The translations under genes were made by a program, and so were the position numbers. 64,000 nucleotides of DNA, taken from Halichoerus grypus (Eukaryota > Chordata > Mammalia > Carnivora > Phocidae). Shown here one piece after another: positions 50,008 through 61,179 of the stretch (the first letter of the stretch is position 1; every line of letters starts with the position of its first letter). The notes beneath the pieces are model-generated. The model saw nothing but the letters and a program-made list of their open reading frames with translations, searched no databases and was not told where the DNA came from. The stretch lies in assembly GCF_964656455.1 (NCBI RefSeq), contig NC_135719.1:134539284-134603283 (forward strand), written 5' to 3'.

Positions 50008-51894
50008 ACATACCTTTTTATATTTTACAGACAACCTAAAAGCTCTGAACCAACTTGCAGAAAGGCATATAAAGAGATACCTCGATGAATTGTCTTACAA
50101 CAAAATGTCATCGTCACAAGAAGTACCCAAAGTATGGGTAGACATAAAGTCAAAATAAAACATTTTGACAGTTTGCTAGTAGTCAGGATGAATTTTTCAC
50201 ATGTAAAACGCAGAAGTGGATTATTATTTTTTTGTTTCCATCAGCAATACCAAACGGGACAGCCATTATTCACTGTGTCATATCTTATATCTAAAATATG
50301 GCATGTATCATTTAGAGGTTCACATCGTATTATCTTAGTTATTTGCTACAAGAATAAGTAGTTCTCTTCTAGAAATGATATTCCCATAAAGAAGGAGGCA
50401 GGGGAGGTGGTAGTTAATAAGAATTCAGACTTCAAACAGGCTGACTTATTTTGGAAAACTATCTCTGCCCATTGGCCTTGTTAATAACTTATACTTTATG
50501 GTCACCAGTTTCTTTGACCTGAAATAGAGGTAGTGAAGCCAGACACGTATGGAGGATGGAGAGCAGTTGGCAATGTCTCAGACTCGAGCAAGCATTGAGT
50601 ACATGGCGTTGAGCACCACGTATTTTTCCAGACAAACCTCATTTGCGAGCACAGGGTGACATATTGCCAACTTTATATGAAGAGACCAAACTTTGTGAGT
50701 ATTAAGATCAGAATTATATGTAAGAGTTATCTATTCAAAAGTAATTAGCATCCCAAATTCCACGTAACTGCTTACAACCATTATCAATACAAGTCTGACA
50801 GGGGTTTTTCCATTTTCCCTATTCTTTTCTTTTTCTTTTTTTTTTTTTTTTTCTGGAAAAGTTGGGGAAAAGGAGGTGCCATCAGGTAGCACAGAACCCT
50901 ACCAGGTCTTCTATCTCATGACGGATGGGACCACTGAGCAGCACTGTTGAATGGAAAAAAGAATAGACTTCTTTGTAGTGTAGCTAACACATTTCCTTTC
51001 TGATCTTCAGAACACATATACATGGGATTATTGCTAAAAGTTAATTCAGGAGTATCAAATGCACTCTAGGATGGAGTGCTCAGAAAACATTGGGAAATTA
51101 AAACATTAAAAGTCAAGATAATAACATTCTGTTCAGGAATCTATAATGTTAAATAGCAAAGTCTTATTTCATTTTACTCTATTACCAACCATAAGATCTA
51201 CAGCTGCACTTGGTTGGCAGCTAGTGGGGTTGGTAGACACCAACTGGAAGAGCATTTTAATGGTTTTGCAATGCAGATGCGATCGTTTACCAGCTGTCAA
51301 TGAGGTAATCAATGATTTGCAGTCAATGCCATTCTTAATTTTGTAATCTAGTTGTAATTACGAGGCATGCATCCTCTTCAGATAGGTCATGTTTTTTCCT
51401 CCTGTTCACTTTCTGTCAATGATAGTTAAAATAGTCTCAAAGCAGCTCACTCACTGGGGTCCATATTAGCATTATTTTCCTTTTTATCCTGCCATTCCTC
51501 ACTTAATAAGTGAAGGAGATGAGATATTCAGATGCTAGGGGGGAAAATACATTCTCTTCTAGTTCTTGAGTGGAGAGTTTAATTGGTTTCAGGGCAGTTA
51601 TTCGGCAGGTATAAATCAATACTGGCATTCCCGTGGTATAGAGCCAATTTCTCTTCTCTTCTCTTTGGGTTGTTTTGATAGATTGCCCCCCAGCTCTTTC
51701 TATTGTTAAATATTTTACATATTGGCCTCATTAGTTGAAATACAGTGCATTCCACTGGTGTATCTGGAATAAGCGGGAACCAGTGCTTTGCAATGAAGGC
51801 CAATCACCTCTGACAGAGAACAGCAGTTTCTATATAGAATATTGTATGGGGGCTAAATTACTGAACATGAGGAATCCCTCTGAGTCTGAGTTCA

Positions 51895-52065
51895 AAGCTG
51901 TCCAGAGCTAGAGTTACCCTTGCTCCGGTCCATACTAACCTTGGGCCTTGAGCATATTTATGCTTCAGTTTCCTTTTTTGTCCATGGGGTAATTACAATA
52001 CTTACCTCAGCAGCAATCATCCAGCACAGGGCCTGACACATACTCAATGTCAGGTACTTTCTGAA
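51895..52065 (+). mobile_element. MIR
   Basis: ccttgggccttgagcatatt, gcttcagtttcctttttt and acagggcctgacacatactc. Confidence 0.7.
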
Positions 52066-52459
52066 AATATATGGAGTTAATGTCCAGAAAGTTGGGTTAC
52101 ATGGCTTGGGTCTCCCTTGGATCATGAGTAAGACCATTCATCTCTCCAGCTTGTTTCTACTAGTCAAAAGCATAAGACTTTGGTTGATTTTTAAAGTTCT
52201 TTTGGACTTAAAATCTGTTTCATCCTTGTCAATTTTCCATGAAGTTTAGCTGTAGTGAATTGGGCTAATTTTTGTCATATATTTTTATAAATTTCAGGAA
52301 GATGTGTATATGATAGAAAACAGGGAGCATGCAAACACTCAGTTTCATTGACTTTATTACAAAGACTATCATGCCGCCCATTAGTGACAGCAACAGTAAA
52401 CTCAATATGTTTGGGAAGCAATATGCACAATTATCAAAAGAGCCGGATCACAAAGAACT

Positions 52460-52590
52460 GCCACTTTGTACCTGTGTGTTATTACTTAATGTTTCTAAGT
52501 CTCACTGCCCTTATATGTGAAATGGGGTAACAGTACTTGTGAAGAGTCAACGAGATAACTTATGTCAAGTGTTTGGTGCAGTGACGGATT
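52460..52590 (+). mobile_element. MIR fragment
   Basis: tgtttctaagtctcactgcc, atgtgaaatggggtaacagt and gagtcaacgagataac. Confidence 0.65.
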
Positions 52591-53724
52591 CATTCAAACT
52601 CATCGTGGCTGAAAAATTGCAACGAATAGAAAGAGAAGCAAGTGGAAACAAAACTCATTCTTATTAACTCAATTATCTTTCCCTCAAAAGAGGGAAGTTC
52701 AAACTATGTTACTAAGTAGACATATTTATAAAATACTTTATTTCAATAAAAATTAAAGATAGATTTCCCTACAATAAAACTCGTATAAAGCAAGATTGTT
52801 TCTTAAAATATTGAGTGCATCTTCTATCTTTGTAAGCCTTTTATGTAATAGCTATTAAACTTTAAATATTCAACAGAAAAGAAATTATGAGAATACCCAG
52901 GAAAATGCTGAATTACTAATGTGCTTTATTTTTGATGAAATAGAACAGATTTTAACACTGACTGTGCCACTTCTTATCTTTGAACCTTGAAAAAGTATAC
53001 AATTATGATCTTAAAAATAAAGAATGAATTTTTAGAATAATCAGAAAATACTTCTTTCCAGGACATTCAATACATTTATAAAACCCCTGCTTACCAGGTA
53101 GCTCTGGATGTTAATATTTGGCCTTAAGGTGGTTGCCTAAAAATCCCTACCAGTACATAATACCTTCAATTAATTACATCGTACATCTGAATTTAATAAT
53201 TTACTAAAGATTTTTGTATAATTCAGACTTTCCAGTCTAGTGATGGATACTTTAAATGAATGGCTCTTAGCTGTGTAGTTAGAAAGTGATCCTTGGGATG
53301 CAAATCAAGGTATCATTATCTATTCACTTCTTTTACAATCTCATTCATTCATTAGGTCCTTATTATGAAATTTTTAAGTTTGTTAATTCTATAAGGAGAA
53401 TTGAATAAAATGTAACCTAGTTAGTAAAATAATTATTTTCAAAAGTTAGTTAAGGATTATGCTACTCTCTAAAGGGCCCAAATAGCATTTTAAAAGGAAT
53501 TTATCAAAGCAAATATTACAAAATTATTTAATAGTATTTTTTTTTTCCAAAACATTAAAATTCTACCTGGCAGTTTAGGAACTTTTGAGTAAATCAAAGA
53601 TGAAGTTATCTGGAGGGAAAAGCACATTGTTATTAATCTTAACTAGTTTTGCATAGTGAAGGAAATTCAAAACTTCAGAGGCTTGTTTTTGAAATAATTT
53701 ATTTTAACAAAGGTAGCTTTCACT

Positions 53725-53913
53725 GGGACGCCTGGGTGGCTCAGTCGGTTAAGCGTCTGCCTTTGGCTCAGGTCGTAATCCCAGGGTCCTGGGATCGAGT
53801 CCCGCATCGGGCTCCCTGCTCCGCGGGGAGCCTGCTTCTCCCTCTGCCTCTGTCTCTCTCTCTCTCTCTGTCTCTCATGAATAAATAAATAAAATCTTAA
53901 AAAAAAAAAAAAA
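53725..53913 (+). mobile_element. SINEC, young-looking
   Basis: gggacgcctgggtggctcag head, intact A/B boxes, (TC)n and an uninterrupted A tail. Perfect 16-bp target duplication aaaggtagctttcact at 53709-53724 and 53914-53929. Confidence 0.97.
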
Positions 53914-54414
53914 AAAGGTAGCTTTCACTAATGAAAGAATTACTATAAGGTGAGTCTGTTTTAAAAAGCCAGTGCAACCTGAAAAGTAAACAACAAACAA
54001 ACCAGCATAAGGAAAAAATAAATAAATAAGTACATAAAATGTTTATATAAAATTACCAACATTTTAAGAGCAGTAACAACAATAACAACAATAAAAAGCT
54101 AACCAAAACAAAATGAAAAATGCATTAAAATTATGTTTTACTTAACAGTGATCAAGTATGGGCAAATACATTCTGGTGTGACATACTTTTTTAGGGAAAA
54201 ATAAGCAACGTGTTTTGTGGAGATATGAATAAAAATACTTAAATGTGCAAATCATTTATGGCATGGGTACAAGTTAATCAGGTTTAGTTTAGAAAATATA
54301 ATAATAAAAAATATCTAGACCAAGAAGTTATCAAAAGAATTAACAAGTAGTTTGAAATATTAACCATCAAAGTACTAGAAATTTGAACTGCTTTTATTAA
54401 AAGTTATTCAAGAA

Positions 54415-54602
54415 TCCATGGCATATGAGAGGATGAAAATTGCATTGGCTTTGGAGTTCAAATATTGGTTCGTCGACTTACCAGCTGTGTCCCTAGCCAA
54501 ATAACTAACCTCTTTAATATTTGGTTTCTTATCTTGAAAGTGGTATAATAAAAACCCCTACCATAGTGTTGGTGTGAGAATTCATTTAAAGTTACCAGCA
54601 CA
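54415..54602 (+). mobile_element. MIR, left part (split by SINEC)
   Basis: accagctgtgtccctagcc and ttggtgtgagaattcattta; the 3' end (cagcacaacacctagtacct) resumes at 55057-55095 after the SINEC. Confidence 0.75.
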
Positions 54603-54992
54603 GAGGCACCTGGGTGGCTCAGCCAATTAAGAAGCAGCTGACTTTTTTTTTTTTTAAGATTTTATTTATTTATTTGAGAGAGAAAAAGCATGAGGCGGGG
54701 AAGGTCAGAGGGAGAAAAAGACACCCTGCTGAGCAGGCAGCCTGATGTGGACTCTGATCCCTAGACTCCAGGATCATGACCTGAGCTGAAGGCAGTCGCT
54801 TAACCAACTGAGCCCCCCAGGTACCCCAAGAAGCATCTGACTCTTGATTTCAGTTCAGGTCATGATCTCAAGGTCCTGGGATCAAGGCCTCCCACCCCTC
54901 AGTCTCCACACTCAGCAGGGAGTCTGCTTGTCTCTCTCCTTCTCCCTCTGCCCCTCCCCCCACTCATGCTCCCTCTCTCTCTCTCTCTCTCA

Positions 54993-55035
<43 letters not shown>

Positions 55036-55047
55036 AATCTTAAAAAA
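54603..55047 (+). mobile_element. SINEC (outer), interrupted by a second SINEC
   Basis: The head gaggcacctgggtggctcag (54603-54642) and the remainder (54842-55047, ending in a long (TAAA)n tail) form one + strand copy. Perfect 15-bp target duplication aaagttaccagcaca at 54588-54602 and 55048-55062. Confidence 0.95.
54643..54827 (-). mobile_element. SINEC (inner, nested)
   Basis: Full reverse copy inside the outer SINEC. Its own target duplication aagaagcagctgac / aagaagcatctgac lies at 54629-54642 and 54828-54841 (one mismatch). Confidence 0.95.
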
Positions 55048-55224
55048 AAAGTTACCAGCACAACACCTAGTACCTAGTGGTTGCTTAGCTGTGTTAACTC
55101 CATCCAACTCCTTCCTGCCATTTTCTCTTTTCTTTTCTATAATCCCTGGCAGGACAAATTACTTTCTGGTACTCCTGTAATGAGTACAGACATCTTGCAG
55201 TCTGTTCTTTCATGAGATTGTCAG

Positions 55225-55241
55225 AGAGAGAGAGAGAGAGA
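55225..55241. repeat. (GA)n microsatellite
   Basis: Short run of about eight GA units. Confidence 0.85.
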
Positions 55242-56500
55242 TGCTATCTCATGTGACTAGGAGTGACATAGATTTGAGCATTGTTCCACCAATCCTGCCA
55301 TACTTTGGGCATGCTCATGTATTGTTTGATTTAAATGAAGTTTTAAAGCATAGTAGTTGCCTTTTGAGCTTCTGTGGGTGTTTGTGGGAGACCTGGTGGG
55401 GCACACACTTCTGCAAAATTTTCACGATGTAATCTTCCCACAGTAGTAACAGTAGAGTTAATCATATCTACCCGTGTAACTGGGTCATTTAAAAAAAGCT
55501 TAAATTCCCTGTGACTCTTACCCTTTGCTCTATCATCCCCCACTCTGCTTGAAATGCCCACCAGTTTTTTCATTCTTTTGATTCCAGGCATCCTCACTCA
55601 AGTGGCTATGTGTTACCTAGATTTTCAAGAAGTGGAGTGTTTACTAGCCATTATGATGGGGCCTAGGAATATGTGTCTTACCCAAATGCAGCAACTACCA
55701 GTAGAGGATGGGACAAAAGACAATTGAGTATGATAAATGGAAGAGTTGGGAGTGCAGGCCATTAAGGATGGACAGCCACTGAAAGGGATCCCAAATCTGG
55801 GGACAACACTAAGAGGAGCAAACTTTGTCTGTGTGTTTGGTATTCCATGAAGTGCTCTAGCCCTATTGGTAGAAAGCCTGAGGCTGAAGAGAGAGTATTC
55901 ACTAAGGTTCTAGCTTCTTCCCCAGGTCACCACCCTTACCTGATGACTGGTAGGCACCTCGGCTCACAAATGGGTTGCAGGTTTAGTTTTAGCTTCACCT
56001 GAGATTTCATCATGGGTTCACTTCTCTCTCTACCCTGTCCTTCCTCCCCACCCATCACTTTCACAGCTGTCAATTGCAAGAGCCCTCTCTACTAGTGCAT
56101 GCTAATCTCTGTATACGTCCACTTCCCTAACAAACCAACCTGCCCCAGCCTGACTCACACTTCTGCTCAAGGCTGAATTTCACCAGAGGTAGGACTATAA
56201 TTATAAGAAGGTGTAAGACTGAGCCCAAAGATGCTCCCTACTTATTGAACAACATGAAATAAAATTAACTTCATGTCATAACCTCTGACTGTTTAGTTCT
56301 ATGAATTTGAATGAGACACATGAACACCTACACATGAGGCCCAAATTTTGCTGCATGTTTATGGCAAACCTAGTTTAGTTAATCAATATTTAACTTTTAC
56401 CCTTCTCTGATGATTGTCAAATTTCTGAGAAAATAACCCAAATATACCTTAAAAATAAAAATTAAAAAAAAAAACACCAGCAGCAAAAAAACAAAAAATA
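55242..56500. other. non-coding, nothing specific recognised
   Basis: No coding frame with homology; some A-rich sequence near 56.45-56.5 kb. Confidence 0.6.
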
Positions 56501-56518
56501 GTTAATATTCAATTCTTT

Positions 56519-56732
56519 TTTAAAGATTTTATTCATTTGAGAGAGAAAGAGAGCACGTGTGCATGCACACACACACATGCAGACACACATACGCATGAGT
56601 GGGGTAGAGAGAGAGGGAGAGGCACACTCCCCACTGAGCAGGGAGCCCCATGTGGGACTCGATCCCCGGACCCAGAGATCATGACCTGAGCCAAAGGCAG
56701 AATCTTATCCATCTGAGCTACCCAGGTGTCCC
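56519..56732 (-). mobile_element. SINEC with internal CA expansion
   Basis: Reverse copy with a (CA)n-rich stretch (56559-56597) in place of the usual simple CT/GA region. 15-bp target duplication (one mismatch) at 56504-56518 and 56733-56747. Confidence 0.94.
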
Positions 56733-56813
56733 AACATTCAATTCTTTAAAACCAAGCGAAACCAAAATTTCTCAACTCTATATGAAAGGAAAAAGGTATA
56801 AGAAAAAGAATCA

Positions 56814-57004
56814 GGGGCTCCTGGGTGGCTCAGTCACTTAAGGATCTGCCTTCGGCTCAGGTCATGATCCTAGGGTCCTGGATCGAGCCCCGCATCTGGC
56901 TCCCTGCTCCACGGGGAGTCGGCTTCTCCCTCTCCCTCTGCAAATCCACCTGCGTGTGCTCTCTCTCTCTCTCTCAAATAAATAAATAAATGAAATCTTA
57001 AAAA
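56814..57004 (+). mobile_element. SINEC
   Basis: ggggctcctgggtggctcag head with (CT)n and AAAT tail. An approximate A-rich target duplication (aagaaaaagaatca / aaggaaaaagacaa) flanks it. Confidence 0.94.
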
Positions 57005-57057
57005 AAGGAAAAAGACAATAAAAATGATTGGTGCTTTAGTGTAACTAAATCCAAGTT

Positions 57058-57500
57058 TGTCTGCTGGATGCACAGCAAAGACAATCACGGAGCCATCGAA
57101 TATATAACGAGGAAAGGGTTTATTGGAGAGGCAGCCAGAGGGGGAGACAGGAGAGCAAGCCTCAAATCCACCTCCCAGAAGGAGGGCGGGTTGGGAAATT
57201 TAAAGACAAACGGGAAAGATCTGGGTAAAAAGTTGTAGCTGCACTAATAAGTCTGTAGCTGGGATTAGTCCCATTGACCCTTTGGTTACTGGTTTCATTA
57301 GAACAAGTGTTTTCTGTGGATAGATATAAACTAAAGTAAAAAGGAAAGAATTTCTAGAGCAGGCAGTCTCTACTCTGTAACAACATTCTCTCATAATCCA
57401 ATTATTTCAACTATACCTGCAAGATCCCAGAAATGTTCTCAATCATTGGCTGAACACTGGGAAAATGGGTGACTCTCACTGTGGCCCGGTTTCCTTCTTC
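57058..57500 (-). mobile_element. probable ERV1-type solo LTR
   Basis: On the minus strand the sequence has an AATAAA (57119-57124 as tttatt). After it comes a U5-like stretch ending near the + strand tgtctgctgg at 57058. A pyrimidine-rich segment precedes the signal. No internal viral genes adjoin. The right boundary and family are uncertain. Confidence 0.5.
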
Positions 57501-57711
57501 CAGCCATAATACTTCTTGACAAATGTAGTTAACTGGATGGCAACCTTCTCGTTACATTGACAAAATATTGACAGGAGTAAGAGTTGAATTCTCTTTTTGG
57601 AGTGGTTTATGACTTTAAAATAAGCAGCTTTTCTTGAAAGCAGTTCCTCACATGGGCAAAGAGAGGATGAGAATGAAAGGCTGTCAGGTATTTAGGGCAC
57701 CAAATTTACTT

Positions 57712-57990
57712 TTTTAAAAAAAATTTATTTATTATTTTATTATTTTTTTATTATGTTATGTTAGTCACCATACATTACATCATTAGTTTTTGATGTAGTG
57801 TTCCATGATTCATTGTTTGTGTATAACACCCAGTGCTCCATGCAGTACGTGCCCTCCTTAATACCCATCACCAGGCTAACCCATCCCTCCACCACCCTCC
57901 CCTCTAGAACCCTCAGTTTGTTTCTCAGAGTCCATAGTCTCTCATGGTTCGACTCCCCTCTGATATCCCCCCCTTCATTTTTCGATCCAT
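57712..57990 (-). mobile_element. carnivore L1 3' UTR fragment
   Basis: A/T-rich left end (poly(A) of a minus-strand copy), then atgttagtcaccatacatta, tgtataacacccagtgctcc and gtgccctccttaataccc. The same L1 3'-UTR motif is seen at 38.6 kb, but this copy extends differently and looks younger. Confidence 0.85.
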
Positions 57991-58249
57991 GTAATGATAG
58001 CAAAAGAATCTATAAATATAAATTCTATTAACAAGCACTCTAATCCTAGCCAAAATCAAAAGGGAAAATTCGGCAGCTCTGAATTACTTTTTATAGTGCA
58101 AGTAGAATTCTGGGACTCTACCAGAAATCCTAAGACTTCTGATTCTACTTTCTTCCACTTAGTTTACAATATGCCCAAAGAATGATGGCAATGAATGAGT
58201 TGTCTCAACCATGTTGGAGAGCTGCTGAATTAAATTAAATGGATCATCT

Positions 58250-58395
58250 ATCTCAGAGATGGGATAACTGAAGCCCCCTGAAAGAATTGGCGAAGATCTG
58301 ACCATTAGTGATAGAGTGAGCTCTGAAGCTTTGAAACACAGGGTTTAGGATTTCAAATCAGGTGCTTCCCTTTACTGCATTGCTCTACTTTACTA
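58250..58395 (-). mobile_element. MIR fragment
   Basis: cagagatgggataactgaag, gtgatagagtgagctctgaa and actgcattgctctact. Confidence 0.5.
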
Positions 58396-58687
58396 GTAGG
58401 TTTTCCTGCAGTCATTGTTATTACCTAATTACATAACTATGCTGACTCTGCTATGAGCCTGTGGTGGGCCATTCTGCAGATGAAGCCAAAGAGATCTGGA
58501 AATGACCAGTCTGAGCACTGTATTCCCAAAACTGTATATTTTATCAGAACAGCAAGGTACTCAGTGGATTAATGGCCTGACCAACCTCCTGACTACATTT
58601 AGAATCATGGAATTACTAGATTTTAATGCAGATCATGACCCTGTTTTCTTTGTCAAGTAAAAAATAAAATTTAATCACCAACATACA

Positions 58688-58724
58688 TATATAGATAGAT
58701 GGGTGGATAGATAGATAGATAGAC
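58688..58724. repeat. (ATAG)n microsatellite
   Basis: atag/gata units, one interruption (gggtgg). Confidence 0.9.
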
Positions 58725-59098
58725 AATATATTAGATACACTTGATAATTATTTTGTTATTTTCTTTCATCTTTGGGAAAGCCATTGAGAGCTTTCTCTAC
58801 AGAAACAAATTAGAAGAGGGAGAGTTCATTAATAATTTTTATAATTAAGATAATGACTGAGTTCTCTCATTAAGACCTCTGCCGTTATATTACCATTTGC
58901 TGCCTAAATTTCCTAGTTTTTAACAAATGTGTCTTGTGAATATTACTGTATTTATATACATGCCCTAGATCCTCACTGGTCTCGCTCTGTCTTTTCTGTT
59001 GGAGTCTAGCATCTCTGCAAAGAGCTTTAAGCCCCTTGATTAGAACACAGCAAAGGACTCAGGCAACCCGGCAAACACATCATTAGAAGCCATCTCCT

Positions 59099-59304
59099 GG
59101 GGCGCCTGGGTGGCTCAGTCCTTAAGTGTCTGCCTTCGGCTCAGGTCATGATCCCAGGGTCCTGGGATCCAGCCCTCATCTGGCTCCCTGCTCCGCGGGC
59201 AGCCTGCCTCTCCCTCTACCAGTCCCCCTGCTTGTGTTCCCTCTCTCGTTGTGTCTCTCTCTGTCAAATAAATAAATAAAATCTTAAAAAAAAAAAAAAA
59301 AAGA
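59099..59304 (+). mobile_element. SINEC
   Basis: ggggcgcctgggtggctcag head and long A tail; target duplication agaagcca(t/c)ctcct at 59085-59098 and 59305-59318 (one mismatch). Confidence 0.97.
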
Positions 59305-59399
59305 AGAAGCCACCTCCTATTCTCTGGCAAACAGCCTGAGAGAATTAGTGTGAATGTTCCTAAAGTGTAGATCCTACCTTACGCTTTTCTGCAGCATAG

Positions 59400-59560
59400 C
59401 TGAGTGCCTGGGTGGAAATCTTGACCTGGTTTTTTTACTCATCATGTGACCTTGGGCAAGTTACTTAAACTGTAGCCATAATTTCCTCATAGACTTGGTG
59501 TAAGTACTAAATGAGTTTAAGTGCATATAAAGCATGTGCTACATCCAGTTCTCCATAATG
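59400..59560 (+). mobile_element. MIR
   Basis: catgtgaccttgggcaagtt, acttaaactgtagccataat and taaatgagtttaagtgcata. Confidence 0.8.
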
Positions 59561-60254
59561 TGGGTAACAATATTATAATCCCTCCCATGGTGCACTTGGT
59601 TGCTGACTAATTTTAGTGCCTTGTTATCCCAATAGAACACATTTTCGCTAAAACTAAATAAAACTAAAATGAAAACTAATGATAGGGCTTTTCAAAGCAT
59701 TACAACCTCCAAGGATAAAAGCAGGGAATGCAGTACTTAATGCTGGGGTACACACTGTAAGAGTGTGTACTTTTTTGACAAAGCCTTAGGTATGACGGAT
59801 TGGTATTTGTCATTCCTAATTCTTTCTATAAACCTTTTTCATTTTTTCCTGGAAGAAATCTAGCACATGTATACAACATCTTTGCATGTAGGATTCTGTA
59901 TGTGTATAATATATAATGGTTTTGTCAATTATATGCACATGTGCAGAGTTTTCTAGACAACCTTGAAGTGGGGACTAGCTACCTATGAATGTTTGGTCAT
60001 AGGTATAGAGGCAGCCAGCCAAGGTAGCTCTAATCAGTGTCCCAATGTCTGGTCATTAACTTCCCTGGGGTCAAGAGGCAATAGCAGGAGAGCCCTGATT
60101 TCTGGATAAAGGCTACAGTAAAATGCATTGCACACAACAGTTTAAGGGGTGGTCCCAGATTTCTCCTCCCTTAGCCATTTCTTACTCTTCTTCTGGAGCT
60201 AATGTCAGCCTCTATAGAAATATATATTTTTTTGTTGTTGTTAAATCACCTTTT

Positions 60255-60451
60255 TTAAAAAGATTTTATTTATTTATTTGAGAGAGAGAGAGTGAGCGAA
60301 AGAGAGAAGGATCGGGGGAGGGGCAAAGGGAGAGGGAGAAGCATACTCCCTACTGAACAGGGAGCCAGATGTGAGGCTCGATCCTGGGACTCCAGGATCA
60401 TGACCTGAGCCAAAGGCAGACGCTTAACCGACTGAGCCACCCAGGTGCCCC
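60255..60451 (-). mobile_element. SINEC
   Basis: Reverse copy (cttaaccgactgagccaccc head). Target duplication taaatcacctttt / taaattcaccttttaa flanks it at about 60242-60254 and 60452-60466. Confidence 0.95.
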
Positions 60452-60622
60452 TAAATTCACCTTTTAAATAGGCAATGGAAGGAAGAATTTTTACGTGGTG
60501 ACATAGAAATAATTTAAAAATAGTTAGTGTTTGTTTTAAATGTTGGTAAACCATGGCTTTGTTACAATGAAAGCTGGAAGTGAAGATATTAAATAAAATA
60601 ACCTATAAGCAGTCCAAATATT

Positions 60623-60655
60623 ATGCACACCTAATATGTTGTGCACACCTAATAT
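60623..60655 (+). repeat. short direct repeat
   Basis: tgcacacctaatat occurs twice, separated by 4 nt. Confidence 0.85.
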
Positions 60656-61179
60656 TTGTATTAAATCCTCTCCCGTTTAAAATAACTGGAATCATTTCTA
60701 TCTCTAGCATTTTATTCTTGTTGGATGAAGTATTTGGTACCCAAACTGGCTGCAAGTATATTTATTCAAGGATATAAATTTGGTATAGGTTACCTAACCT
60801 GTTATAAAAGAGGAGACAATTCTATTAGTGTGTAATGGAACATTGGCAATTCTTGGCTTGCAGTGAAAAAAATAATCAGCTACTGAAATTATTACCTGAG
60901 GTCACTTGGAATGAAATACCCATTAAGCCAAAGTTTTGGTGAGCTGTGTGATTTCTTCAATAGAATTTTATGATAGGAATATAAATATAATAATTGTGGG
61001 GTAAGCTAGCTCTTTCTGACTGGACTGAAATATGCAGAGAAAGAAAACAACAGCTCAGGGTTTTAAATACTTTGCTCAAGGCAAGTCAGAGGCCCAGGGA
61101 ACATCCATGACTACTTCCCACAGTCTTTTATATCTTGTAGCTGCAGGGCTACTGTTGGCAAAAAAAGGGTACACCACGT

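Larger units (their letters stand above)
50010..53700. other. AT-rich non-coding DNA
   Basis: No coding frame recognised. It contains two MIR fragments (51.9 and 52.5 kb, listed) and a T run at about 50838. No SINEC, LTR or L1 recognised. Confidence 0.6.

Noticed and set aside
51146..51346. 66-codon frame that could be a small gene
   Set aside because: No domain or family resemblance, no splice or poly(A) context, and length within chance expectation.
53725..53913. tRNA-like A and B boxes
   Set aside because: They belong to the tRNA-Lys-derived SINEC head, not to a functional tRNA gene; the same holds for the other SINEC copies.
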